DNA of 64,000 nt from Maribacter sp. (GCA_020629285.1 JAHDDP010000014.1:22307-86306); one strand, 5' to 3'. Shown: positions 53,279 through 62,762, numbered from the stretch's first letter. Numbers and translations are program-made. Notes: generated from the letters alone by a model not told the origin.

Positions 53279-55555
53279 TTAATTCAAGGTATAACGCATT
53301 CCAAAAAATGATCGTATGCCTTGGTTTGGGCCATATACATAAGAAGGATCAAAAGTCAGCGCATTTGGATTATTTGGTGTAGCAACGGCATTACCGTTAT
53401 CATCAAATGTAACTTCTTTATCAAATGGATCGTTTGCACGGGCGATTATGAACGGATTTCCTCTATTAGGAGTCCAGTCCAATAGATTTTTAACTCCGCC
53501 GTAGAATTCAAGATTTTCTATTCCATCATAAGATAATTGTATGTTTTGAATACTCCATGCCGGTGAAAAATCGCTTCTTGGGTCACTATCGCCTAAGGTA
53601 GGTAATCGCATGGGGCCGTATAAATTACCGGTGTAATCAACTGTTAGATCCCAAGCGCGAATATCATAGCTAATGCTCCAGTTTGCTGAATAACTTTCTG
53701 TAAGTATCTGTCTTTCTTTTACTCCGTCTTCAGTATTGCTCACATCTTGTAAAGTACCGCCTATCATTAGTTTTAATCCGTTGTAGAAAGCTACATCTAG
53801 ATTGGCACTTAATCCTTTTGAAATTGAAGTGCCATTTAAATTATCATATATAATCTGATTAGGATTGGTGTCATAATCCGGGATAATTACATTCTGGAAA
53901 TTGGTGTAAAAAATAGACGCATCCAAACTAACGAATGTGCCGTTATCACCATATATTTTCTTCAAATAATTCAGGTTAATGTTAAACGAACGCTCCGGTT
54001 TCAGTTCTTCCGCAATAATAACATCTCTTGATCCCGTTAAAGCTGCGTGATCTTCGGTAAAAAGATTTACTACCCTAAAACCTGTGCCGGCATTTAGGCG
54101 AATAATATCATTATCGGTAAACTTAAACCTGTACGCTGCCCTAGGGGTAAATATGTTTCCATGGCGGCTGTCATAATCATATCTACCTCCTAGAAGTAAT
54201 GAATGTTTTTTGTTGAACGCTATTTCATCCTGTATGAATAAACTGGGTATGACAACTTCATCTGGTTCGTTACCTTCAGCGCTTAACGTAGCGGGTGTGC
54301 TATCATCATAATAGTTATAGCGTAAAGCAAAACCGGCTAAAAGGCTATGTTTACCAACGGTTTTATCCCAGGTTAGTTGGGTAAAACCTATACGCTGATC
54401 AGCTAAGTAGGGAACATCACCATAAACGGAATTTTGCTTGTGGTCGTTATATGAAAAAGAAAGCATCATATTTTCTTCTACCGGTAATTGGTATTTACCT
54501 AACACTTCCCATCTACGAGTGTAAATACTTTCCCCATAAATTTCATCTCCTCCTCTAAATTCTGGAGTCCATTGCATTTCTCCACCCCATCTGTCTTCAT
54601 AGAAAAAACGTCCTGCCAAGGAAAATATTCGGGAGTTTTTTCTCGTGAAATTCCATTTTTGGAAAACAGAAATTCGGTCTTGTAGTGTTAGATCTGTAAA
54701 ATTGTCGCCATTATTATCAATAGGGTTATCATACCTAAAATAGTTTGCTCCTAATAGCACATTTGCTTTTTTTCCTACATTGAATTTTGTGCCTACATCA
54801 AGATTAAATTCGCCCCAATCGGTCACAAAACTGTCGGCGAAAAATTTAGGAGCTGTCAAGTTATTTTTAGTGATAATATTTATAAGACCACCAACGGCTT
54901 CACTACCATAGAGTGTAGAAGCAGGCCCTTTTACTACCTCAATCTGTTCAATAAGGGAATTGGGTATACCAGATAACCCGTACACGGTTCCCAAACCACT
55001 TACAATGGGCATGCCGTCTATAAGCACCAATGTATACGGACCTTCTAATCCGTTAATATGAATATCTCCCGTATTACACACATTACAGTTGATCTGCGGT
55101 CTTACTCCGTTTACGTTTTGTAAGGCTTCAAAAATACTGGCTGTTGGATTTTTTTTGAAAAACGTAGGTTTGTAAACTTCTACCGGCACCGGACTCTCTA
55201 ACCTACTAACGGGCTTTAAAGTTCCGGTAACGACCATTTCATCTAAAGATTCTGTAGAGGGTGATGAGCTGATGTTCAAAATTTTATCCTCACCTTCTGA
55301 AATCGTCAATGTTTTGTAAAATTTCTCAAAGCCGATGTTAGAAGCAATAAGGGTATGTTTTCCTGACGGGACATTCTTTAAAGAGTAATTACCATTTTCA
55401 TCAGAAGCCGTACCAATTTGGGTGCCTTTTAAATAAATGTTTACATAAGCTTCCGGAACACCATTCGAAGAGATTGTTCCATATATGGTCGAATTTTGCG
55501 CGCTGATGAAACCAAAGGATAAAATAGAACAGGCAAAAAACAGTATTTTAATCAT
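53279..55555 (-). CDS. TonB-dependent receptor, probably metal uptake
   Basis: A 758-aa outer-membrane receptor. Signal peptide (~19), a carboxypeptidase-like domain (TIYGTISSNGVPEAYVNIYLKG), then plug and barrel. The plug carries a Cys pair, NCNVCNTGDIHINGLEG (~159-175), which could bind a metal or form a disulfide. EVVKGPASTLYGSEAVGGLINIITK is standard. Being divergent from a DtxR/MntR-type repressor and next to a ZIP transporter, uptake of iron, manganese or zinc (free or chelated) is inferred. The shared promoter carries dyads that overlap its -7 element. Confidence 0.9.
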   Translation of the reverse strand: MIKILFFACSILSFGFISAQNSTIYGTISSNGVPEAYVNIYLKGTQIGTASDENGNYSLKNVPSGKHTLIASNIGFEKFYKTLTISEGEDKILNISSSPSTESLDEMVVTGTLKPVSRLESPVPVEVYKPTFFKKNPTASIFEALQNVNGVRPQINCNVCNTGDIHINGLEGPYTLVLIDGMPIVSGLGTVYGLSGIPNSLIEQIEVVKGPASTLYGSEAVGGLINIITKNNLTAPKFFADSFVTDWGEFNLDVGTKFNVGKKANVLLGANYFRYDNPIDNNGDNFTDLTLQDRISVFQKWNFTRKNSRIFSLAGRFFYEDRWGGEMQWTPEFRGGDEIYGESIYTRRWEVLGKYQLPVEENMMLSFSYNDHKQNSVYGDVPYLADQRIGFTQLTWDKTVGKHSLLAGFALRYNYYDDSTPATLSAEGNEPDEVVIPSLFIQDEIAFNKKHSLLLGGRYDYDSRHGNIFTPRAAYRFKFTDNDIIRLNAGTGFRVVNLFTEDHAALTGSRDVIIAEELKPERSFNINLNYLKKIYGDNGTFVSLDASIFYTNFQNVIIPDYDTNPNQIIYDNLNGTSISKGLSANLDVAFYNGLKLMIGGTLQDVSNTEDGVKERQILTESYSANWSISYDIRAWDLTVDYTGNLYGPMRLPTLGDSDPRSDFSPAWSIQNIQLSYDGIENLEFYGGVKNLLDWTPNRGNPFIIARANDPFDKEVTFDDNGNAVATPNNPNALTFDPSYVYGPNQGIRSFFGMRYTLN

Positions 55556-55583
55556 CTAAAATTAATTTTAGACAAAACTAAAA
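55556..55583. promoter_or_regulatory. Dyad operator in the divergent receptor/repressor promoter
   Basis: CTAAAATTAATTTTAG (55556-55571) is a perfect 16-bp palindrome, and TTTTAG-N6-CTAAAA (55566-55583) shares its middle half-site. DtxR-family boxes have TTAG/CTAA half-sites, so this is a good candidate for the metal repressor. It overlaps the -7 element TAGTTTTG of the receptor gene (minus strand, 55573-55580). Confidence 0.6.
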
Positions 55584-55585
55584 AA

Positions 55586-55614
55586 TTGTTTTTACGTATA
55601 AAAATGTATTTTTG
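55586..55614 (+). promoter_or_regulatory. Promoter of the DtxR-type repressor gene
   Basis: TTG at 55586-55588 and TATTTTTG at 55607-55614 with an 18-base spacer fit the Bacteroidota promoter well. The start codon at 55633 is 19 bases further. The dyad operator sits just upstream, so repressor binding could also affect this promoter. Confidence 0.6.
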
Positions 55615-55632
55615 TGTTATTATTGTTTGGAA

Positions 55633-56295
55633 ATGACATTATCAGAAGAAGATTACATAAAAACTATTTATCACTTAAGCGATTTCAATAGTAAATCTGT
55701 TGCTACAAATGCTATTGCTGAGCAGATGAAAACGAAGCCATCGTCTGTTACGGATATGGTTAAGAAGTTGTCTGAAAAATCTTTGGTGAATTATAAAAAG
55801 TATCAGGGGGTTTTGCTTTCAGAGAAAGGTAGGCTAGTTGCACTTTCTATTATTAGAAAACATCGCTTGTGGGAAGTGTTTTTGGTTGACAAGCTTAATT
55901 TCGCTTGGGATGAGGTTCACGTAGTGGCAGAGCAATTAGAGCATATAAAGAGTGATGCTTTAATAGATAAACTAGATGCCCATTTAGGTTACCCTAAGGT
56001 GGATCCACACGGTGATCCAATTCCTAATAAGGATGGCGTGTTTACAAAATCTGTTAAGAAATTAATTAGTGAATTACCTGTTGGTAGTCAAGGGGTATGT
56101 GTAGGTGTCAACGACTCATCGGCTGCATTTTTAAAATTTTTAGACAAGAATAAAATCGCACTTGGCGATACTTTCAAAATATTGGAAATTGAGGAATTTG
56201 ATGGTTCCATGACTATTTCAACAAGGTCTGGATCCATTCGTATTTCAAAGCAAATAGCAACGAACTTGTTTTTAGAAATTGTAGATGAAGAATAG
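55633..56295 (+). CDS. DtxR/MntR-type metal-dependent repressor
   Basis: A 220-aa regulator. N-terminal winged helix: LSEEDYIKTIYHLS (~3-16), VATNAIAEQMKTKPSSVTDMVKKLSEK (~23-49); dimerisation and metal domain with HRLWEVFLVDKLNFAWDEVHVVAEQLEHI (~76-104) and HPYGDPIP-type segment (DPHGDPIPNKDG); a C-terminal FeoA/SH3-like part (~145-220). I start at ATG 55633; the frame is open further up only through a TTG. It probably represses the divergent receptor with iron or manganese as co-repressor. The ZIP gene starts 27 bases after it. Confidence 0.92.
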   Translation: MTLSEEDYIKTIYHLSDFNSKSVATNAIAEQMKTKPSSVTDMVKKLSEKSLVNYKKYQGVLLSEKGRLVALSIIRKHRLWEVFLVDKLNFAWDEVHVVAEQLEHIKSDALIDKLDAHLGYPKVDPHGDPIPNKDGVFTKSVKKLISELPVGSQGVCVGVNDSSAAFLKFLDKNKIALGDTFKILEIEEFDGSMTISTRSGSIRISKQIATNLFLEIVDEE

Positions 56296-56322
56296 GTTTT
56301 AAAATAATGAATTAATAAGATT

Positions 56323-57144
56323 ATGGATGAAATTATAGCGTATTTTGAATCGATAGATCCAGTTTTAGCTGCGTTTTATGCGACATTGTTTACATGGGGG
56401 CTAACAGCTGCCGGGGCTGCTTTGGTATTTCTTTTTAAAACAATGAACCGTGCCGTTTTAGATGGTATGTTAGGTTTTACAGGTGGAGTAATGGTCGCGG
56501 CAAGTTTTTGGAGTTTGCTGGCACCAGGTATAGAAATGAGTCCTGGTGAAGGTTTTGTAAAGGTGATACCTGCAGCTGTGGGATTTTTTCTTGGCGCCAT
56601 GTTCATTTTTGGTTTGGACAAAGTATTACCGCACTTACATATCAATTTTAAGGATAGCGAGGCGGAAGGGGTGAAAACACCTTGGCGTAGAACTACATTA
56701 TTGACCTTGGCAATTACATTACACAATATACCGGAAGGCTTGGCGGTAGGTGTTCTGTTTGGTGGAGTAGCAGCTGGTTTTGACGGGGCTTCTATTGGTG
56801 GTGCAGTAGCATTGGCACTTGGTATTGGTCTGCAGAATTTTCCAGAAGGTTTTGCCGTTGCCATGCCATTAAGAAGACATGGTTTAAGTAGAACAAAGAG
56901 TTTTATGTTTGGTCAGGCATCTGCACTGGTAGAACCTGTGGCCGCTGTTCTAGGGGCTTGGGCAGTGATGACTTTTCAGCCAATTTTACCTTATGCACTT
57001 TCTTTTGCCGCAGGCGCTATGATTTTTGTTGTGGTTGAAGAGGTAATACCGGAAACACAGCAAGATAAATACACGGATATTGCCACTATGGGCTTCATTG
57101 GTGGTTTCATTATCATGATGACTTTAGATGTTGGTCTAGGTTGA
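56323..57144 (+). CDS. ZIP family metal transporter
   Basis: A 273-aa inner-membrane transporter with 8 helices. The ZIP metal-site motifs are HNIPEGLAVGVLFGG (~133-147) on helix 4 and QNFPEGFAVAMPLRR (~171-185) on helix 5; the first keeps His and Glu, the second has Asn and Glu. Another conserved part is EPVAAVLGAWAVM (~206). Moves zinc, manganese or iron into the cell. Co-transcribed with the repressor, which points to metal-controlled expression. Confidence 0.92.
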   Translation: MDEIIAYFESIDPVLAAFYATLFTWGLTAAGAALVFLFKTMNRAVLDGMLGFTGGVMVAASFWSLLAPGIEMSPGEGFVKVIPAAVGFFLGAMFIFGLDKVLPHLHINFKDSEAEGVKTPWRRTTLLTLAITLHNIPEGLAVGVLFGGVAAGFDGASIGGAVALALGIGLQNFPEGFAVAMPLRRHGLSRTKSFMFGQASALVEPVAAVLGAWAVMTFQPILPYALSFAAGAMIFVVVEEVIPETQQDKYTDIATMGFIGGFIIMMTLDVGLG

Positions 57145-57231
57145 GATAAAAGTGTTTTACTAATAAAATAATTTAATACCGGTTTTAGCGTTTAAGGCAA
57201 TAGTATTGTTAACTTGATGCTTTAATACTTT

Positions 57232-57672
57232 ATGCATTCTTTTAAGAAAAATTGGATTTGGACATTAATACTTATCATAACTGTTATTAGTTGTGTGGCC
57301 GTTTTAATACTTCATGTTAAGAACTGGGTAACTAATGATGCTAATAGTCTTGGTCTACGCTCAGGTTTTTACACTATTGAAATTCCCTTAAATGAATTGG
57401 ATAGTGTTATGTTTGTTGAGAGAATTCCGCCAATGCAGCGTTTGCATGGTTTTTCTGCCTTGGATAAGGAAAAAGGCGTATTCAGGGAGTTTAAGGATTC
57501 TTTAACCGATAAGAAAGTTCATGTATTTGTAGATAACATTAATCAGAACAAGGTTAAATTGGTCTATAATGATTCTACTTATGTATACTTTAACCTAAAA
57601 GATTCCGTTGAAACTGTGCAATTGTTTCAAAAGCTAAATTCAAGAACAGGAGCTTTAAGTGAACCTAACTAA
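57232..57672 (+). CDS. Hypothetical membrane-anchored protein, 146 aa
   Basis: One N-terminal helix (WTLILIITVISCVAVLILHV, ~10-29) and a soluble domain of ~110 residues with beta-strand-like alternation (FYTIEIPLNELDSVMFVER, KVKLVYNDSTYVYFNL). It looks like a small PH-like or similar beta-domain anchored to the inner membrane, but I do not recognise a family. It stands alone, 87 bases after the ZIP gene. Confidence 0.7.
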   Translation: MHSFKKNWIWTLILIITVISCVAVLILHVKNWVTNDANSLGLRSGFYTIEIPLNELDSVMFVERIPPMQRLHGFSALDKEKGVFREFKDSLTDKKVHVFVDNINQNKVKLVYNDSTYVYFNLKDSVETVQLFQKLNSRTGALSEPN

Positions 57673-57827
57673 AGGCTATAGTTGAGAATTTAAACTAAGG
57701 TTAAAGTGTAGATTGGTTTTGGCATAACTATTGAAACTATTTTTGAATCGATAATAGACATCTAATTCATATTTAATTCAATGCCTCGTAGTATTGCCTA
57801 GGGGTTATTTAAATTATTATAGTACAC

Positions 57828-58250
57828 ATGATTATAAAGAATCTTTTAGCACTATTAACAATAGGTTTATTGTCTACAAGTCTTTTTGCACAACATAATG
57901 TGAGTATTAATATTGACGGAGTTACTTCTGAAAAAGGAAATATCTGTTTTGCCGTCTATAATAATGAAGGGTCTTTTTTAAAGTTTGACGAGGTATATAA
58001 ATCGGGTTCGGAGAAGGCTGTAAAAGGCAAGACGGTTTTTGACATTAAAGACCTGCCAGAAGGGGAATACGCCATTGCTATTTTTCATGACGCTAATGGT
58101 AATAAAAACTTAGATACCAATATACTAGGTATTCCTAAAGAGCAAATTGCTTTTTCTAAAGGGAAAATGAAAATGTTTGGTCCGCCAAAATATAAAGAAT
58201 GTGCATTTACCGTAAATTCTCATATGGAGATGAATATTAGGTTGAATTAA
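57828..58250 (+). CDS. DUF2141 domain-containing secreted protein
   Basis: A 140-aa protein with a signal peptide cleaved near LFAQ (~22). The rest is one DUF2141 domain: GNICFAVYNNEGSFLK, VFDIKDLPEGEYAIAIFHDANGNKNLDTN (~82-110) and FGPPKYKECAFTV. The DxNxNxxLD segment may bind calcium. Function in the family is unknown; it is a frequent small periplasmic protein in Bacteroidota and Proteobacteria. Confidence 0.9.
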   Translation: MIIKNLLALLTIGLLSTSLFAQHNVSINIDGVTSEKGNICFAVYNNEGSFLKFDEVYKSGSEKAVKGKTVFDIKDLPEGEYAIAIFHDANGNKNLDTNILGIPKEQIAFSKGKMKMFGPPKYKECAFTVNSHMEMNIRLN

Positions 58251-58371
58251 TAGATATGTTTAGGGTTTTATCTTCATATCGAAACCTTCGTTATTGTGCC
58301 TTTTTTTAGATGTTAGTAGGTTTGTTAAAGGATATAGGGTTCCTAATCTCTGCAATAAGAAAAGATGACAG

Positions 58372-58379
58372 TATCTTTG
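58372..58379 (+). promoter_or_regulatory. -7 promoter element of the DUF423 gene
   Basis: TATCTTTG matches TAnnTTTG and lies 13 bases before the ATG at 58392, predicting a very short leader. Confidence 0.5.
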
Positions 58380-58391
58380 AATTAAAAAGAT

Positions 58392-58778
58392 ATGGTTTTA
58401 GTAGCACAATTAGTAGGAGCTTTATTGGGTTTATTAGCGGTTGTATTTGGGGCTTTTGGAGCGCATTTGCTTAAGAAAACATTTACGGCTGATCAATTGA
58501 ATAGTTTTGAGACCGGGGTGAAATATCAAATGTATCATGCGCTATTGATACTGATGCTAAGTTTTAACCTAAACTTAGAAACTGGTCTTGAGAAAGCAAT
58601 CATTTACTGTTTAATTATAGGTGTAATTCTTTTTTCGTTCAGTATATACGGACTCTGTATTTCTGCATCCAAAGGAAATAAAATAAAGATGTTAGGTCCC
58701 ATAACCCCATTAGGTGGACTGTTTTTAGTAGTTGGCTGGGGATTATTATTCTTTAATTTTATTAAGAATCTTATTTAA
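58392..58778 (+). CDS. DUF423 family membrane protein
   Basis: A 128-aa inner-membrane protein with four helices. Family motif VFGAFGAHLLKKTFTADQLNSFETGVKYQMYHAL (~17-50) is clear, with conserved GAFGAH and YQMYHAL. Function unknown. Its stop codon overlaps the convergent gene at 58775 by 4 bases. Confidence 0.92.
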   Translation: MVLVAQLVGALLGLLAVVFGAFGAHLLKKTFTADQLNSFETGVKYQMYHALLILMLSFNLNLETGLEKAIIYCLIIGVILFSFSIYGLCISASKGNKIKMLGPITPLGGLFLVVGWGLLFFNFIKNLI

Positions 58779-60313
58779 TCTATAGACGCGGCCTTAAATT
58801 CTTTGATGGCAGTATTGGGCTCTATAATTGCATAGCCTTCCCAAAAGGTTGGGTCGTATTTAGGCATATAGGTTGGAGATACGGTATTGTTTTCGGTAAA
58901 ACCATCATACGTAGATTGATTGATATTGTTGGAGTCGAACACAATGAGTTCATTTTTTTCTGAACCAATTATCACAAAGTCCATATCGCCAGAGAGCTCG
59001 TTCTGCTTATTTTTTCCCTTTACAATTTTATTCTTTTCAATTATTTTGAGCGGTCTTTTAACACCTACTCGCATACCACTTTCAGATTCTAAATAGCGTA
59101 CGCTATAATGGTTGTCTTTATTTTTATTATATATTATCTTCCCTTTAGATAAATAGTAGTTCGAAGAAATACCTAGTAAATTAAATTTTTTAGTGGGTTT
59201 AACATTGCTGTAATCTATTTGAACTACGGCAAAATCCTCTGCATTAACATAAAGTGTTCCCTCATAGTCTGCTGACCCACTTGGTTCAAATGAGATTACG
59301 TAAACTGCTTCATCACCTAAATAAGTAAACTCTTGTAATGTATAGTCGTATTTTCTAGTTTTAAGTATGAAATTTAACTTGCTATCTTCTTCTGTAGGTA
59401 GGCTAAGAAAAATATCATTAAGCTGATTCTTTTTCCACTTTGCATAATTTTTCTGCTGTTCTTCTTTGTCTTTTTTTCTTTTTTCCAATTCTTCGTTTGC
59501 AGCTGCCACCTCAGAAGAATCAACTTCAGTTTCTAAAAGTTCACTTACTTCGTCAGCATCTATTTTAGTTCCAAACAGTCCAGATTTTATTTTGAAATAA
59601 GAGCCTGGTTTAACATTGTCCCTCAGTATTTCATTAAACTTTTCTTCTAACTTTTCGGCATCAAGTTCATTACTTTTATCAAATAATTTAGAAGCTTTAA
59701 GAAGGTCTAGTTTAAGTAATTCTTTACTAGGGTCACCATATAGGTCTCCTACTATTTCAGAATAATAGGTGTCGCTTTTTGGAACAGTGTTTATGACACT
59801 ATCAATGAATTGTTGGTTCAATACATCTATGGAAGATTTTTTGACTTTAAAATCACTTTTGGTCCACCTATCAGTATTGGTTGTTCTATGAAAAAGTCGC
59901 CTTTTAGACAGGTCATTAGTATAATTCTTCTCAAGATTATCTTCCACGAAATCCATGATTTCGTCAGCTGTGTAATTTTTATTTGAGACGATAACTTCTC
60001 TTAATTCTATTGCTTTAGGTACAAGTGAGATTTTTGTGGAATTAAACTCAGCTATAGGTCTGGTTAATGTTTCATAACCCATTGAAGATACGGTAAGGGA
60101 GTCAGCTTCTGATATAGCTTCATCAAATATTAAATTGAAATTGCCTTCCTCGTTAGTTATTGCCCAGTTCTCTTTTAATTGAACCGAGGCAAAAGGTATT
60201 GGTTGTTGACTTACGCTATCTATAACGGTTGCACTTAAGCTTTGTGCATTGACGTTAAATAGGTTGAATAATAAAAAAGTAAAAAGGGGTAATAAAACTG
60301 GTCTTGAGTTCAT
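58775..60313 (-). CDS. Carboxypeptidase-like regulatory domain protein, 512 aa
   Basis: Signal peptide (~23, NVNAQ), then a CNA-B-type beta-sandwich (~25-105: SATVIDSVSQQPIPFASVQL ... SSMGYETLTRP). The remainder is alpha/beta with a long charged helix at ~270-300 (EELEKRKKDKEEQQKNYAKWKK) and beta-rich C-terminus (VYVISFEPSGSADYEGTLYV). Similar proteins in flavobacteria are annotated only by the first domain; outer-membrane association is inferred. No specific role can be given. Confidence 0.82.
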   Translation of the reverse strand: MNSRPVLLPLFTFLLFNLFNVNAQSLSATVIDSVSQQPIPFASVQLKENWAITNEEGNFNLIFDEAISEADSLTVSSMGYETLTRPIAEFNSTKISLVPKAIELREVIVSNKNYTADEIMDFVEDNLEKNYTNDLSKRRLFHRTTNTDRWTKSDFKVKKSSIDVLNQQFIDSVINTVPKSDTYYSEIVGDLYGDPSKELLKLDLLKASKLFDKSNELDAEKLEEKFNEILRDNVKPGSYFKIKSGLFGTKIDADEVSELLETEVDSSEVAAANEELEKRKKDKEEQQKNYAKWKKNQLNDIFLSLPTEEDSKLNFILKTRKYDYTLQEFTYLGDEAVYVISFEPSGSADYEGTLYVNAEDFAVVQIDYSNVKPTKKFNLLGISSNYYLSKGKIIYNKNKDNHYSVRYLESESGMRVGVKRPLKIIEKNKIVKGKNKQNELSGDMDFVIIGSEKNELIVFDSNNINQSTYDGFTENNTVSPTYMPKYDPTFWEGYAIIEPNTAIKEFKAASID

Positions 60314-60417
60314 AGTGTTAGATTATTCCTACGCAATCTAGACGAACGAAAGTAAGTAACGTTACAATTTTAGAAATTGTTGTGAACGTTTTAGAAAATA
60401 ATTAACAGAACCAAAAT

Positions 60418-60567
60418 TTAGTGGCAGCCACAATCTGCTTGACCACAAGCTTTTGAATTCGTTTTTTTACCTGCCCAAATAGATTTTGGAAGTAAAAATT
60501 TGTTGACTAAATAAAGTGCAGAAATAGCTACTGTAATGTAAACTAATATGTGTTGTAGTATGTCCAT
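60418..60567 (-). CDS. FeoB-associated Cys-rich membrane protein, 49 aa
   Basis: A small membrane protein that I start at ATG 60567 (MDILQHILVYITVAISALYL), two bases after the feoB stop; the longer reading frame overlaps feoB and is not used. One helix (~5-26) is followed by a basic linker and a Cys-rich end CGQADCGCH. This composition is typical of FeoB-associated proteins, thought to help ferrous iron transport, possibly like FeoC. Its N-terminal helix resembles the tiny proteins at 1925-2265. Confidence 0.85.
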   Translation of the reverse strand: MDILQHILVYITVAISALYLVNKFLLPKSIWAGKKTNSKACGQADCGCH

Positions 60568-60569
60568 AT

Positions 60570-62762
60570 TTATTTTAATAATTGATAAGCTATTAAAGCT
60601 ACAATATACGCAAAAAGGCTCATAAAAACTAGTTGTCCTGCCGGCCATTTCCATGAATTGGTTTCTCTTTTTACCACGGCTAAAGTACTCATACATTGCA
60701 TGGCAAATGCATAGAACAATAGTAGTGAAATACCCGATGCCAAATTAAATAAAGGCTTTTTGGTTCTTGGATTTATTTCAGCCGCCATTCTATTTTTAAT
60801 AGTTTCTTCTTCATCGTTACCTACACTATAAATGGTAGCAAGTGTACCCACAAATACTTCGCGTGCAGCAAATGAAGTAAGTACCGCAATACCTATTTTC
60901 CAATCATACCCCAATGGCCTTACAATCGGTTCTATTGCTTTACCCATGTAACCCATATAAGAGTGCTCTAGTTTGTAGCTAGCAATCTCTTGACTTAGTG
61001 CCCGGTTTTCTAACTCTTTTAATTTTGAATCAGCAGCTTCTTCATCTAACGTATTTCCTTCTTCGTCTTGTCGGTTTTCAAAATAAACTTCACTGTTGGC
61101 GCTAAAACCTTGTTCTTGTACTCTTTGGGTTACGATGCTTTCTGCATTTTTAAATTCATCGGAAAATCCGTTAGAACCTAGAAACCAAAGTACAATAGAT
61201 ATGGCCAATATGATTTTACCGGCTCCAAAAACAAAACTCTTCGTTTTTTCAAGTACGGTATAGCCTACATTTTTTAACAATGGTAATTTATAGTTAGGCA
61301 TTTCAACAACGAAGAAAGACTTGCTCTTGATTTTTAGAATCTTATTTAAGATTACTGCCGATAGAATAGCGGCTCCAAACCCCATTAAATACAGCGACAT
61401 TAAAGTTAGTGCCTTGTAGCTTAATCCTAGAAACCTACCTTCTGGTATTACTAAGGCAATTATAATGAGATATACAGGTAATCTTGCGGAACAAGTGGTA
61501 AAAGGGGTAACCAAAATGGTAATTAATCTTTCTTTCCAGTTTTCAATAGTTCTAGTGGCCATTACCGCTGGTATGGCACAAGCAGTACCTGAAATTAAAG
61601 GAACCACACTTTTACCGCTTAACCCAAACGGACGCATAATTCTATCCATCAAGAAGACCACTCTACTCATATAACCTGTTTCTTCCAGTAGGGCTATAAA
61701 CAAGAATAAAAATGCTATTTGCGGTATAAATATGACGATACCACCAATCCCGGCTAAAATACCTTCTGCAATTAAATTAGTGAACACACCAGGTGGTAAG
61801 GTATCTTTTACCCACTCAGTAGCCGAAGCAAAGAAACCATCGATCAAATCCATAGGGTATTCGCTCCACCCATAAATTGCTTGAAAAATGGTAAGCAGTA
61901 TCAAGAAAAAGATGACGTAGCCAAATACTTTGTGGGTAAGTACTTTGTCTAAAGTAGCCCTAAAACCCTTTGCGGCATTCGCATCTACTTTATAGGTCTC
62001 TTTTAAAATACCATTAATAAACTGATAGCGTAAAATGGTTTCTTTTTGCTGAAGACGTTTAAGTTCGGACTTAGATTTCGTGGTGAAAGAAGAAGTGTCT
62101 TTAATCAAGGTCTTCTCCAATGGCATGAAATTGACATCTTGGGTAATAACTAGCCAAAGCTTATAGATATCTTCTTTGGGAAAAGCCTCCTTTAAACTGG
62201 TAAAATATTCTGGGGCAATAACAGAAATATCTACATTCTGTGATTTAGATAGATTTTTGTAATCTGCAATTAATTCCCGTAACCGCTCAATACCTGTTTC
62301 CTTACGGGTACTAACTAATGCAATTTTAGAGTTTAATTTCTTTTCTAATAATTCTATATCAATGGTAATACCCTTGCGAGACATACGATCTGCCATGTTA
62401 ATGACTAGTATGGTTGGTATTTTTAAATCTTTTATTTGGGTAAATAGAAGCAGGTTTCTTTTTAGATTTTCTACATCAGAAACAACAATGGCAACATCTG
62501 GGTGGTCTTTGTCATTTTTATTCAATAGAAGTTCAACCGCTACACTTTCATCTAATGAAGTGGTGTTTAAGCTGTAAGTTCCTGGTAAATCTAAAATATG
62601 GGCTTTTACACCTCTAGGTAGTTTACAGATTCCTTCTTTTTTCTCGACTGTAATACCTGGGTAGTTTCCAACTTTTTGATTTAATCCGGTCAGTTGATTA
62701 AAAACCGATGTTTTACCGGTATTGGGATTGCCTATAAGGGCTACATTAATTTGTTTACTCAT
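60570..62762 (-). CDS. feoB: Ferrous iron transporter B
   Basis: A 730-aa GTPase-permease. G1 GNPNTGKTSVFNQLTG (~11-26), G3 DLPGTYSLN (~58-66), G4 INMADRM (~120), then a GDI domain and the membrane part with the two Gate regions (AFLFLFIALLEETGYMSRVVFLMDR and GTACAIPAVMATRTIENWKERL), ending with FAAREVFVGTLATIYSVG and a C-terminal helix. Imports Fe(II) into the cytoplasm. Overlaps feoA by 4 bases and is followed 2 bases later by the Cys-rich protein. Confidence 0.96.
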   Translation of the reverse strand: MSKQINVALIGNPNTGKTSVFNQLTGLNQKVGNYPGITVEKKEGICKLPRGVKAHILDLPGTYSLNTTSLDESVAVELLLNKNDKDHPDVAIVVSDVENLKRNLLLFTQIKDLKIPTILVINMADRMSRKGITIDIELLEKKLNSKIALVSTRKETGIERLRELIADYKNLSKSQNVDISVIAPEYFTSLKEAFPKEDIYKLWLVITQDVNFMPLEKTLIKDTSSFTTKSKSELKRLQQKETILRYQFINGILKETYKVDANAAKGFRATLDKVLTHKVFGYVIFFLILLTIFQAIYGWSEYPMDLIDGFFASATEWVKDTLPPGVFTNLIAEGILAGIGGIVIFIPQIAFLFLFIALLEETGYMSRVVFLMDRIMRPFGLSGKSVVPLISGTACAIPAVMATRTIENWKERLITILVTPFTTCSARLPVYLIIIALVIPEGRFLGLSYKALTLMSLYLMGFGAAILSAVILNKILKIKSKSFFVVEMPNYKLPLLKNVGYTVLEKTKSFVFGAGKIILAISIVLWFLGSNGFSDEFKNAESIVTQRVQEQGFSANSEVYFENRQDEEGNTLDEEAADSKLKELENRALSQEIASYKLEHSYMGYMGKAIEPIVRPLGYDWKIGIAVLTSFAAREVFVGTLATIYSVGNDEEETIKNRMAAEINPRTKKPLFNLASGISLLLFYAFAMQCMSTLAVVKRETNSWKWPAGQLVFMSLFAYIVALIAYQLLK

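Noticed and set aside
56376..56864. 162-codon open frame on the minus strand
   Set aside because: Antisense to the ZIP transporter; its Pro/Ala/Lys-rich composition is the reverse reading of membrane helices, not a real protein.
57697..57703. Single copy of AAGGTTA, the Pho-box-like unit
   Set aside because: Only one copy without the 11-bp partner and not at a sensible promoter distance.
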